NCBI GenBank assembly: GCA_004193285.1
Contig: SECP01000017.1
Coordinates: forward strand, 1-64,000
Direction: 5' to 3'
Length of the DNA: 64,000 nucleotides
Source of the DNA: Myxococcales bacterium
GTDB taxonomy: Bacteria; Myxococcota_A; Polyangia; Polyangiales; Polyangiaceae
The notes under the pieces are model-generated. The model was not told the origin of the DNA and ran no database searches. It worked only from the letters and a program-made list of their open reading frames with translations. The translations under genes and the position numbers were made by a program. Shown here piece after piece: positions 17,020 through 24,786 of the stretch. How positions within the stretch are numbered: position 1 is the first letter of the stretch; each line of letters begins with the position of its first letter.

Positions 17020-18093
17020 TCAGGCTTCTTGGGGGAAAGAGCCGAGCACTCGCAGGTACCGCGTGCTTTTCTTGACCGCCTCGAGCGCAGTGATCACGCC
17101 ACGGTCCGTCGCGTGGCCGCCAATCTCGACGTAAAACACGTAGTCCCATGGCTCGCGGCCGGCCGGGCGCGAATGAAGACGGCGCAGGTTGATGCCCCTC
17201 TCCGCGAAGTGGCGGAGGATGTCGAACAACGAGCCCGGCTTGTCGTCGATGCTGAACAGCAAGCAGGTCGCGTCCGCTCCCGAACGGCTGGCTGGGCGCG
17301 GCGCTGCGATGGCGTAGCGCATCTTCGTATCCGCCGCGTCGCCGACGTTTTGGCGCAGCAGCTCTAGCGCGTGCTCGCGACCGGTGGGCTCCGGCAAGAT
17401 GGCCGCGCTCGTCGCGTCCTCTTGCGCCAGCTCCGCCGCGACCTTCATGGAGCGCACGTCGATCACGGAGACTCGCGGGAGCTCCGCGTCCAGAAAGCGC
17501 TGACACGCGGCGTGACCGGCCGGGGTCGTGTACACCTTCTCGATGTCGGCGAGAGCGCCAGCGCGGCCCATCAGCTCGAAGGTGACGGGTAAGGTGCGAG
17601 CGCCGACGATGACCAGCTCCGTATCGGTCAGCGCGGTGATGGACGTCTGCACCAGGCCGTCCGAAGACGATTCGAAGGGAAATACCGCGCAAGCCGCGCG
17701 GCCACGCGCCACCTCTTCCAGCGCGCTCTCTACCGTGGCGGATTCGATGAACGCGCCGCCCGCGCCAAAGTGAGCCCGGCTCAGCACGTGACAAAACCCG
17801 CCCTCCGGACCGAGGTACGCGACTCGCGGTGCCTGCTCGATGGCGCGACCGGCAGCGCGGATGGCGCCGAAGATGGCGCTGAGCGCGTCCGGCGGTAGGT
17901 CGCCGCTAGCGTGCGTGGCGAGCGCGGCCAGCGCGTCGCGATCCGTAGAGTCCGCCGATGGCTCGCTCTCGGAGCGCGTACGGATTTCTTTGGAGGCACG
18001 CGCGCGCGCCTCCAGCCGCTCCAAGACCTCGCGATCCAGCCGCGCGATCTCCGTGCGGAGCTCCGGCGTGCTGCGTCGCGAGTCAGCGCTCAT
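17020..18093 (-). CDS. pheA: Bifunctional chorismate mutase/prephenate dehydratase (P-protein)
   Basis: The 357-residue protein has an N-terminal AroQ-like helical region (about 10-85), then a prephenate dehydratase domain (about 92-270) and an ACT domain (about 280-355). The dehydratase part shows RVAYLGPEGGFCHVLSRAHF, AVFPFESSSDGLVQTSITAL and ELMGRAGALADIEKVYTTPAGHAACQRFL; the conserved TxxRF segment is replaced by DTKMRYAIAA (TKMRY). The ACT region has DKPGSLFDILRHFAERGINLRRLHSRP, where phenylalanine feedback binding (GALV/ESRP-like) is expected. Several AroQ catalytic positions look changed (see findings). It overlaps fmdB by one base (TGATG) and is 71 nt upstream of hisC. The pathway product is phenylpyruvate, the substrate of the neighbouring aminotransferase. 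Confidence 0.9.
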   Translation of the reverse strand: MSADSRRSTPELRTEIARLDREVLERLEARARASKEIRTRSESEPSADSTDRDALAALATHASGDLPPDALSAIFGAIRAAGRAIEQAPRVAYLGPEGGFCHVLSRAHFGAGGAFIESATVESALEEVARGRAACAVFPFESSSDGLVQTSITALTDTELVIVGARTLPVTFELMGRAGALADIEKVYTTPAGHAACQRFLDAELPRVSVIDVRSMKVAAELAQEDATSAAILPEPTGREHALELLRQNVGDAADTKMRYAIAAPRPASRSGADATCLLFSIDDKPGSLFDILRHFAERGINLRRLHSRPAGREPWDYVFYVEIGGHATDRGVITALEAVKKSTRYLRVLGSFPQEA

Positions 18094-18422
18094 CAGGTGC
18101 TCGATGCTCCGGTGCTGGACGAGCCGGTGCTGGGCGTGGTGCTCGGGGTGCTGCTGCTCGTGCTCGCGCTCTCCGTCTTGGGCGCCGAGCTCTCGGTGCT
18201 GGCGGAGCTCGTCGGCTCTGCCTTCTTCGCGCCGCCGCCAGAGCTGCTGTAGAGGTCAGCGTACCAGCCGCCGCCCTTGAGGATGAAGCCGGCGCCGCCC
18301 GACACTTGGCGTTTGGCGGTCGCCTCATGGCACTTGGGGCATTCGGTGAGGGGCGCGGCGCTGATCGATTGCTCCGCCTCCCAGGCGTTGCCACAAGCGG
18401 TGCAGGCGTATTCGTAAGTCAT
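18093..18422 (-). CDS. FmdB-family zinc-ribbon protein with Ser/Thr-rich tail
   Basis: The first 55 residues form an FmdB/CxxC zinc ribbon: MTYEYACTACGNAWEAEQ with a second CPKC pair, followed by [19 protein letters not shown], the usual end of the family (…RxxSxxxFxLKGxGWY). The remaining about 50 residues are almost only Ser, Thr, Pro, Ala and Lys, a disordered tail longer than in typical members. Function of the family is not known; regulation is suggested. It is the first gene of the pheA-hisC-aroA-cmk cluster and its stop overlaps the pheA start (TGATG). The ATG at 18422 lies just downstream of a TTGACA box. Confidence 0.85.
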   Translation of the reverse strand: MTYEYACTACGNAWEAEQSISAAPLTECPKCHEATAKRQVSGGAGFILKGGGWYADLYSSSGGGAKKAEPTSSASTESSAPKTESASTSSSTPSTTPSTGSSSTGASST

Positions 18423-18432
18423 CGCTACGTTT

Positions 18433-18462
18433 TGAAATGATTCCGGGGCGCCCCGTTGTCAA
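18433..18462 (-). promoter_or_regulatory. Candidate promoter and palindrome before fmdB-pheA
   Basis: A consensus TTGACA lies at 18462-18457 on the minus strand. A plausible -10 is poor (ATTTCA with an 18-nt spacer). Between them is a 12-bp perfect palindrome CGGGGCGCCCCG (18444-18455), which could be a repressor site or a hairpin. The -35 is clear; the remainder is inference. Confidence 0.35.
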
Positions 18463-18610
18463 CGGCTACCTGGCACGTCCCCTCGCGGTCCGAACGTCGG
18501 CGGGGGGCGCTCACGGCTACAGCCACCTCCTCAAGGTCGCTGCGTCACCCACGACCCGTTGGGGTACCGGGCCGCGCGCTCACCTATTTAAGCGCCCCCT
18601 TCCTGCGCCT

Positions 18611-18640
18611 TTGACGAGCCCGCCCACCCCCATGTATAGG
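18611..18640 (+). promoter_or_regulatory. Candidate sigma-70 promoter upstream of smc
   Basis: TTGACG (18611-18616) and TATAGG (18635-18640) are separated by 18 nt. Transcription from here would start near 18647 and give an approximately 210-nt leader. A second weaker pair lies closer to the gene, so the true start is unresolved. Confidence 0.4.
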
Positions 18641-18652
18641 GCTGAACGGATC

Positions 18653-18675
18653 ACCACTGCCCAAAAGGTAGTGGT
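18653..18675 (+). other. Leader hairpin upstream of smc
   Basis: ACCACTGCC (18653-18661) pairs with GGTAGTGGT (18667-18675) over a 5-nt CAAAA loop, with one G-T wobble. It starts a few bases after the predicted transcription start of the promoter at 18611-18640, so it would be a 5'-end stem. No T-tract follows it. Confidence 0.45.
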
Positions 18676-18859
18676 TCGCTCGAATCTGCGGGAAAGTTGA
18701 CGATCGCCCTTGTGCGCGTCCGTTCAGGAGCGTAGATACTGTGATGCGACGTGACGATACATGTAGTGACGTACGTTGCCACGGCATCCAAGCCGGTCGG
18801 TGCGCCGACCAGCTTGCGGTACCATAGACCAACTTCCGAGTCGCCGAGGACAGGCTGAA

Positions 18860-21800
18860 ATGCACATCAAGAAGCTCGAGATCACGGGATTCAAGTCCTT
18901 CGTGGACCGTTCCGTCATCCACTTCGACCACGACATCGTCGGCATCGTCGGGCCCAACGGCTGCGGCAAGTCGAACATCGTGGACGCCATCCGTTGGACG
19001 CTGGGCGAGCAGAGCGCGAAGCACTTGCGCGGCCGCGCCATGGAAGACGTCATCTTCAACGGCTCGGAGTCGCGGGGTCCGAACGGGATGGCGGAGGTCA
19101 CCCTCACCTTCGACAACACGAACCCCGAGTACGCGGAGAGCCTGCCCCCCGAGTACAAGGACTACCCGGAGATCGCGGTCACGCGCCGTCTGTTCCGTGA
19201 CGGCACCAGTGAGTACCTGCTGAACAAGACCCAGGTACGCCTCCGGGACGTGACCGAGCTCTTCCTCGGTACCGGCGTCGGCACCAAGGCGTATTCGATC
19301 GTCGAGCAGGGCCGCATCGGGCAGATCGTGAGCTCGCGCCCGGAGGACCGCCGCCTCTTCATCGAAGAGGCCGCCGGCATCACCAAGTACAAGCAGCGGC
19401 GCAAGCAGGCCGAGCGGAAGATGGATCTCACGCGGCAGAACCTGCTGCGCATCAACGACATCGTCTCCGAGATCGACCGTTCGCGCGCCTCCCTCAAGCG
19501 TCAGGTGGCCAAAGCCGAGCGCTTCATCGAGTACCGCAAAGAGCTCGACGATCTGTCGTTGCACGACGCTTCGCACCGCCTGCTGGAGCTCATCGTTACG
19601 GAGCGCGTCGAGACGGAGGGCCTCGCGGAAGCCAGCGAAAAAGCCGGGTCTTCGCGCACTGCGCTGCGCGAGCGCGAGAGCGAGATCGAGGTCGTTCGCG
19701 AGCAAGCGGGGGCGACGGAGGCGAGGACGGACGAGGCCTCGCGTCGCGCCTTCGAGGCCGACAACGAGGTGAGCACGCTCCACGCCGAAATCGAGCGTTC
19801 GCGCGACCGGCTCACCCACTTGGGCGATCGCATCGCAAGCGGGCGAACCGAGCTGGAGGACATCCACACCCGCGTCGCTGGCTTGAAGAACGAGCAGGCG
19901 GACTTCAACGCCCGCATCGACGATCTTTCCCAAGACGAACGCGCACGTGAGGCGGACGCGCTGGCGGAGACCGAGGCGCTCGCGGAGCTGCAAGGCGAAG
20001 AAGCCCGCGCCAGCGACGAGGTGATGCAGCTGCGCCGCAAGACGGGAGAGCTCACCGCCCTCGCCGCCGGCGCCGAGGCTCGCATCGATGGCGTTGCCCA
20101 GCGAGTGGCCGAAGGCCGCACCCGCCGCGACAAGATGTCCAGCGAGCGCGACCAGCTCACCGCGGAGCTCGCCGACCACGTGGCGCGTAAGCTCGCGCTA
20201 ACGCAGAGCGTCCAGGAGTTCGCCGACGGCAAGAAGCTGAGCGCGGACGAGAAGGCTCACCTCGAAAAGGAGCTCGAGGGGCTGCGGGCCGGCGTGCTGG
20301 ACAGCGAGCGCACGGTGGACAGCGCGAAGAACGAGCTTTCCATCAAGCGCAACCGCCTGCGCGCGCTGGAAGACCTACACCGAAGGCTTGAAGGCGTCGG
20401 CGCCGGGGCACGCGCTCTGCTCGGCAAGGGCGACGCGCGCGTCCTGGGCTTGGTCGCGGACCGGCTGGAAGCGCCGGAGTCGCTCACGCTCGCGGTCGCG
20501 GGCCTACTGGGCCGCACGCTGCAGGCGGTCGTGGTCAGCGAGACGAGCGCCGGGCTCGAGCTGCTGGCAGAGCTGCAAAAGGCATCACGCGGCCGCGCGG
20601 ACGTCGTCGGCCTCTCACCGCCGTTCGTGCGTCGGGAGCCGAAGGTGGTGTCGGACTCGCGCGTGCTCGGTCGCATCGCGGACGAGCTGAAGTTCGCCGA
20701 GGGCGACGAGTCCCTGCGCGCTCTGGTCGGCGACGCAGTTTACGTGCAAAGCGCGGTGGATGCGGCGGAGGTCGCCCGAGCGGAGGGCGTCATCGCGGTC
20801 GCGCTGGACGGAACGGTGGCGCGCCCGGACGGCACCATCAGCGGCGGCAGCGGCGACGACGTCGCCAGCGGCATGATCGAGCAGAAGCGCGAGATGCAGC
20901 AGCTGCGCAGCGACGTAACGCGGCTGGAAGCGGAGCACGCCCGCGTGCAAGCCGACTACACCGCGCTCCGCGCCCGGCTGACCGAGGTCGGTACCGCCCT
21001 CGAGCACGCGCGCGAACAGGCGCACGTCGGCGAGGTGGCGCACATCACGGCCGAGAAGGACCTCGCCCGCGCCGTCAACGAAATCGAACGCGCCGAGTCG
21101 CGCATCGCCAAGCTCGGCACGGAGCTGACGGACACGGACGCCGCGCTCGAACAGGCCGCGATCCAAGAGGGTGAATCGCGCGCCCAACTGGACGCCCTGC
21201 GAACCGAGCTCGACAAGCTCAACAGCGAGCTCGCTCGCGCCGAGAGCACCGCCGCGGCCTGGCGTGAGCGCGTAGCCACTCAGCTCTCGCTCGTGACAGA
21301 GCGCAAGGTGCGCCTGGCGCAGGTCAAAGAGCAGGTGGAAGCCGCCCGCGCCGCCCTCGAGCGCGTCGCCACCTCGCTCGTCGAGCTCGAGGCGCGCGCC
21401 GCCAGGTTGGACGAAGAGCTGGACGAAGCGTCCGTCGCCTTCGGCGAGACCGCCGCTCGCGTCGTGATCGCGCGCGAGCGACGGATCGACGCGACCGAGG
21501 CCGCCAAGCTGGCTCACGCGGAGCTCAGCGAAGCCCGCGCCTTGCTGGAGCAGGTGCGCGGTAGCCTCGCCGGCCAAGAGTCGGAGCTCAAGGCGCTGCG
21601 TGACGCGCTAGAGACGCTGGACGAAGCGGTGCGGAAGCACGAAATGGCCGCGCAGCGCATCGGCCTGGAGCGCGAGCACTTGCTCACCAAGGTGCGCGAG
21701 CGGTTCCGCGGGCTGGACCTTCGGCGCGTCGTGGGCGACTACCACATGCGCATGCCGCCGGACGCCGAGCAGCGCCGCCGCATCGACGAGCTCACCCAGC

Positions 21801-22504
21801 TCATCGACCGCATGGGCCCCGTGAACCTGGACGCGAAGGCCGAGCACGACGACGCCGAGCGCCGCTTCAAGGAGCTCAACGACCAAAAGGTGGACATCGA
21901 GAAGGCGCTGGTCGAGCTCGAGCACGCAATCAAGCACATGAACAAGGAGTCTCGCCGTCGCTTCAAGGAGACGTTCGAGGCCGTCAACGACTTGTTCAAA
22001 AAGACGTTCTACAAGATGTTCCGCGGCGGCAAGGCCGAGCTCACCCTCACGGATCCGGACGACCTGCTGGGCAGCGGCGTGGAGATCATGGCCCAGCCGC
22101 CTGGTAAGAAGCTCGGCAACATCGAGCTGATGAGCGGCGGCGAAAAGGCGCTCACCGCCGTGTCGCTGATCTTCGCCATCTTCCAGCATCGCCCCTCGCC
22201 CTTCTGCATCTTGGACGAAGTCGACGCCCCCTTGGATGAAGCGAACGTCACGCGCTACAACGAGGCGATCCGCTCCATGACCCACAGCTCGCAGTTCATC
22301 TTGATCACCCACATCAAGAAGACCATGCAAAGCGTGGACGTCCTGTACGGCGTCACCATGGGTGAGCCGGGCGTCTCTCGCGTCGTCAGCGTCAAGGTCA
22401 ACGAGAACAGCCAGGCGCGTAGCGACGCTCGTTCGGCGCTCGGGCCGCGCGATACGGAGAAGCCCGCCTCTGGCGAGGGTGAATCGTCTACTGCCGTCGC
22501 CTGA
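18860..22504 (+). CDS. smc: Chromosome segregation protein SMC
   Basis: From the ATG at 18860 the product has 1214 residues, normal for SMC. It begins MHIKKLEITGFKSF with Walker A GPNGCGKSN (31-39), followed by the Q-loop region. Long coiled-coil arms (about 170-500 and 680-1000, rich in Glu/Arg/Ala heptads) flank a hinge near 530-660 (DVVGLSPPF … RPDGTISGGSGDD). The C-terminal head has MSGGEKALTAVSLIFAIF (ABC signature) and Walker B PFCILDEVDAPLD, ending with a variable tail. It forms the ATP-driven condensin with ScpAB; those genes are not in the window. The frame is open 28 codons upstream, but family homology starts at this ATG. Confidence 0.97.
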   Translation: MHIKKLEITGFKSFVDRSVIHFDHDIVGIVGPNGCGKSNIVDAIRWTLGEQSAKHLRGRAMEDVIFNGSESRGPNGMAEVTLTFDNTNPEYAESLPPEYKDYPEIAVTRRLFRDGTSEYLLNKTQVRLRDVTELFLGTGVGTKAYSIVEQGRIGQIVSSRPEDRRLFIEEAAGITKYKQRRKQAERKMDLTRQNLLRINDIVSEIDRSRASLKRQVAKAERFIEYRKELDDLSLHDASHRLLELIVTERVETEGLAEASEKAGSSRTALRERESEIEVVREQAGATEARTDEASRRAFEADNEVSTLHAEIERSRDRLTHLGDRIASGRTELEDIHTRVAGLKNEQADFNARIDDLSQDERAREADALAETEALAELQGEEARASDEVMQLRRKTGELTALAAGAEARIDGVAQRVAEGRTRRDKMSSERDQLTAELADHVARKLALTQSVQEFADGKKLSADEKAHLEKELEGLRAGVLDSERTVDSAKNELSIKRNRLRALEDLHRRLEGVGAGARALLGKGDARVLGLVADRLEAPESLTLAVAGLLGRTLQAVVVSETSAGLELLAELQKASRGRADVVGLSPPFVRREPKVVSDSRVLGRIADELKFAEGDESLRALVGDAVYVQSAVDAAEVARAEGVIAVALDGTVARPDGTISGGSGDDVASGMIEQKREMQQLRSDVTRLEAEHARVQADYTALRARLTEVGTALEHAREQAHVGEVAHITAEKDLARAVNEIERAESRIAKLGTELTDTDAALEQAAIQEGESRAQLDALRTELDKLNSELARAESTAAAWRERVATQLSLVTERKVRLAQVKEQVEAARAALERVATSLVELEARAARLDEELDEASVAFGETAARVVIARERRIDATEAAKLAHAELSEARALLEQVRGSLAGQESELKALRDALETLDEAVRKHEMAAQRIGLEREHLLTKVRERFRGLDLRRVVGDYHMRMPPDAEQRRRIDELTQLIDRMGPVNLDAKAEHDDAERRFKELNDQKVDIEKALVELEHAIKHMNKESRRRFKETFEAVNDLFKKTFYKMFRGGKAELTLTDPDDLLGSGVEIMAQPPGKKLGNIELMSGGEKALTAVSLIFAIFQHRPSPFCILDEVDAPLDEANVTRYNEAIRSMTHSSQFILITHIKKTMQSVDVLYGVTMGEPGVSRVVSVKVNENSQARSDARSALGPRDTEKPASGEGESSTAVA

Positions 22505-22545
22505 GCGACGGCAGCCCGCGGAGCCGTCGCCTCGGGCGCGGCTCC
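22505..22545. terminator. Overlapping hairpins between convergent smc and minus-strand gene
   Basis: GCGACGGC (22505-22512) pairs perfectly with GCCGTCGC (22523-22530). An alternative stem pairs GGAGCCG (22520-22526) with CGGCTCC (22539-22545). The two stems are mutually exclusive and could serve the two converging transcripts. No T-tract is present. Confidence 0.5.
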
Positions 22546-22546
22546 G

Positions 22547-23110
22547 CTAGGGCTGAGCTATGGTGTCGAACTCGGCGATAACGCTGGGCTCACCAGCGCG
22601 GTAACCGATGATTCGTGAGTGAATGACGCCTACGGCAGCGGCGATTCGGGCCAGAGGCGCCTCGCAGACGGCATACACCGTGCCGTCGAGCGGGTCCCAG
22701 CCGATGTCACGGAAGATCTTGAGGTGCTCGCCGTCGGGCTTCTCGATGATGACGTCTACCGAGTCGTAGCCACGCACGTCGATGGGTACGTGCGTGACGA
22801 CGAGCTCCGCGTCGTCTTCGATCTTGGGATACGTCGCGACGCGGGCGCGCTTGGGCTCGATGACCTGGACCCGCAGTCCGGAGGCGATCAGCTCGTCCAC
22901 CTGGGCGCGGCTGCTGCCCACGTCCAACCCACCGCGCGGCGCGAGGTGGCGCAAGATCCGGCTCATCTTGTCCAAGAACGTCGCTTCTTGCGCCGTGCCG
23001 GCACCGGCGGCGAGGAACAGCTCCTCTTCGAACGCCGCCGCTTCGTCATCCGCCATGTGCCCGCTTTGATAGGCATCTAGCGCTTCGAACGGAGCTCGCT
23101 CGGTGGTCAC
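22547..23110 (-). CDS. ECF-sigma partner, putative anti-sigma factor without zinc ligands
   Basis: The product (187 residues from a GTG at 23110) starts FEALDAYQSGHMADDEAAAFEEELF, which resembles the N-terminal helices of anti-sigma factors, but the His-x3-Cys-x2-Cys zinc motif is absent and no transmembrane helix follows. The C-terminal half is beta-rich (LVVTHVPIDVRGYDSVDVIIEKPDG…LKIFRDIGWDPLDGTVYAVCEA) and unfamiliar. The GTG overlaps the sigma gene stop (GTGA) and has GGGAGG 4 nt upstream, so the two are translationally coupled. A soluble anti-sigma or sensor role is inference from context. An upstream in-frame ATG at 23143 is less likely. Confidence 0.6.
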   Translation of the reverse strand: MTTERAPFEALDAYQSGHMADDEAAAFEEELFLAAGAGTAQEATFLDKMSRILRHLAPRGGLDVGSSRAQVDELIASGLRVQVIEPKRARVATYPKIEDDAELVVTHVPIDVRGYDSVDVIIEKPDGEHLKIFRDIGWDPLDGTVYAVCEAPLARIAAAVGVIHSRIIGYRAGEPSVIAEFDTIAQP

Positions 23111-23697
23111 GCTGCCTCCCACGACATGCGCTTGGCCATGCACTCACGCAGACTGGTGAGGGTGCGGTGGCGCATCACACGCGCGTTTTGGGGCGTGATG
23201 TCCAGCGCGGCCGCGACCGCTTCGTGATCGCGCGCTTCCACGAAGCCGAGCCGAATCACCTCGCGCGCCCGGCGAGAGAGCTGACTCACGCAATCTTCCA
23301 GATGCGCGATCTCGTACGGCTCCGTCTCCACTGCCGGCACGGATACGCTCTCTAGAACCGCCCCGTAAGTCTGCCAGAGCGCTTCGCGTCGCTCGCGTTG
23401 GCGCGCCCGGTCGAACGCGAGGTTGCGGCAGATGCCCAGCACGAAGCCGCCGACCCGCTCGCCCTGCTCCACCCGCCCCGCGCGCACTGCCTCCACGAGT
23501 AAGAGCAGCACGTCCTGCGTGAACTCCTCGATGGCGTCGATACCGCGCAAACGTCGCCGCGCGAAGACGCGCACGGCGGGGGCGAAGCGTTGGCACAGCG
23601 CTTCTTCGGCCAGGCGCTCGCCCGCGCGAGCCTTGGCCACGAGGTCAGCAGGAGTGTCAGCGACTAGCGACGCCACCCCCGGAGAATAACAAATCAT
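23107..23697 (-). CDS. ECF-type RNA polymerase sigma factor
   Basis: The 196-residue protein has sigma region 2 (about 20-85: EEALCQRFAPAVRVFARRRL, then IDAIEEFTQDVLLLLVEA and FVLGICRNLAFDRARQRERR) and region 4 (about 130-185: LEDCVSQLSRRAREVIRLGFVEARDHEAVAAALDITPQNARVMRHRTLTSL), the usual two-domain ECF layout. It would direct RNA polymerase to an unknown small regulon, perhaps including its own operon and the divergent cytochrome gene 100 nt away. It overlaps its partner gene by 4 nt. A GGAAAG-N15-TCGAAA sequence lies upstream on the same strand; it resembles RpoE-type promoters only loosely. Confidence 0.9.
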   Translation of the reverse strand: MICYSPGVASLVADTPADLVAKARAGERLAEEALCQRFAPAVRVFARRRLRGIDAIEEFTQDVLLLLVEAVRAGRVEQGERVGGFVLGICRNLAFDRARQRERREALWQTYGAVLESVSVPAVETEPYEIAHLEDCVSQLSRRAREVIRLGFVEARDHEAVAAALDITPQNARVMRHRTLTSLRECMAKRMSWEAA

Positions 23698-23796
23698 TCA
23701 CTTGCTCCACAGGGCTGACTCGGCCCCCGGCCCCAAAATAATTTCGACATCGAGCTGTAACACTTTCCTGGGGAGCTCCACTTCAGGGGTCAAGCT

Positions 23797-24786
23797 ATGC
23801 AGAAGTCATCTTGGAAGCGGAGGCTCGGTCGGGTCGGTATCGGAGCCGCGGCGGTAATTACGGCCCTCGGCGTGTTCACGTACGAGCGCGCAACTCGCAA
23901 GCTCGAAGCTCCCTACCCCGCTATCGTCGCTAGTAAAGATCTGGCGGTCATCGAGCGCGGGCGGTACCTCGTGGAGGGCGCGGCTCACTGCGGCGAGTGT
24001 CACGGGGCCGAGGAGCCGCCAGGACCTTCACGCCTGGGGCGGCCCATGAGCGGCGGCATGGAATTTCAGTTGCCCGTCGGCACCTTCCGCGTGCCCAACA
24101 TCACCACCGACGAGCAAACGGGTATCGGCCGGCTCAAGGACGAAGAAATCGCGCGCTTCATCCGCTACGGGGTGAAGCCCAATGGGCAAGCGGCGCTGCC
24201 GTTCATGCCCTATGCGGACCTTTCGGACGATGATTTGACGGCCATCATCTCTTACCTGCGCGCGCAGAAACCGGTCAAACACGCGGTGCCCGAGCACGAG
24301 GTGAACCCGCTTGGGCGCATCGTCCAGGCCTATGTGTTGGAGCCGAAGGGGCCGAGGCGCACGCCGCCCAAGAGCTTCCCTCCCGCCGCAACCGCAGAGT
24401 ATGGCGAGTACATTGCGCATAGCATCGGCAACTGCGTGATGTGCCACACCAAGGTGGATCTGCGCACGGGCGCGTTCGCGGGGCCGCTCTTCGGCGGAGG
24501 CGCCGAGCACGAAGCGGTGAAGAACCCCAGCAAGAAATTCGTGTCGCCGAACCTCACTCCGGACCCGCGCTGGGGCTGGCTGCAAGGCTGGTCGGAAGAC
24601 GCCTTCGTGCAGCGCTTTCACGCCGGCCGCGTCCACGCGGATTCGCCGATGCCGTGGGAGTCCTTCCAAGGCATGACCACCGACGATTTGCGCGCGCTCT
24701 ACCGGTACTTCAAGACACTGCCGCCCGCGCAAACAGGTCCGGATCCGCGCGAGCACCAAGTCGTGCTCACGGCGTCGAACGACTGA
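23797..24786 (+). CDS. Dihaem c-type cytochrome
   Basis: The 329-residue protein has an N-terminal basic stretch and one transmembrane segment (about 12-28), acting as a signal anchor, then two cytochrome c domains. The haem sites are CGECH (65-69) and CVMCH (213-217); possible axial Met ligands follow each (for example PFMPYAD and SPMPWESF). Its layout matches small electron-carrying subunits used with periplasmic dehydrogenases (gluconate/alcohol dehydrogenase-type cytochromes have three haems, so this is a shorter relative). No dehydrogenase is adjacent. AGGGG lies 8 nt before the ATG. The 3' end overlaps the convergent gene by 20 nt. Confidence 0.88.
   Translation: MQKSSWKRRLGRVGIGAAAVITALGVFTYERATRKLEAPYPAIVASKDLAVIERGRYLVEGAAHCGECHGAEEPPGPSRLGRPMSGGMEFQLPVGTFRVPNITTDEQTGIGRLKDEEIARFIRYGVKPNGQAALPFMPYADLSDDDLTAIISYLRAQKPVKHAVPEHEVNPLGRIVQAYVLEPKGPRRTPPKSFPPAATAEYGEYIAHSIGNCVMCHTKVDLRTGAFAGPLFGGGAEHEAVKNPSKKFVSPNLTPDPRWGWLQGWSEDAFVQRFHAGRVHADSPMPWESFQGMTTDDLRALYRYFKTLPPAQTGPDPREHQVVLTASND

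Larger units (their letters stand above)
18423..18859. other. 437-nt divergent intergenic region between fmdB and smc
   Basis: No gene was recognised here. The fmdB half holds the TTGACA box and palindrome. The smc half holds a promoter-like pair (18611-18640), a perfect hairpin (18653-18675), a second TTGACG at 18696-18701 and a promoter-like TTGTGC-N17-TAGATA (about 18710-18738). The smc mRNA could therefore carry a leader of 120-220 nt. The stretch from 18470 to 18600 shows nothing specific. Confidence 0.6.

Noticed and set aside
18471..18486. Sigma-54-like TGGCACG-N-TCGC site near fmdB
   Set aside because: The distance between the GG and GC elements is one base too long and the -12 element is TCGC rather than TTGC.
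18712..18728. LexA-like GTGCGCGTCCGTTCAGG upstream of smc
   Set aside because: The left half lacks CTG; matches to the very degenerate part of the consensus are expected by chance in GC-rich DNA.
18584..20179. 531-codon minus-strand open frame opposite the 5' half of smc
   Set aside because: It overlaps the smc head and leader and shows only shadow composition.
23700..23796. RpoE-like promoter (GGAAAG-N15-TCGAAA) between the ECF sigma gene and the cytochrome gene
   Set aside because: Both elements and the spacer deviate from known ECF promoters and there is no second copy in the window to compare; left as a remark only.
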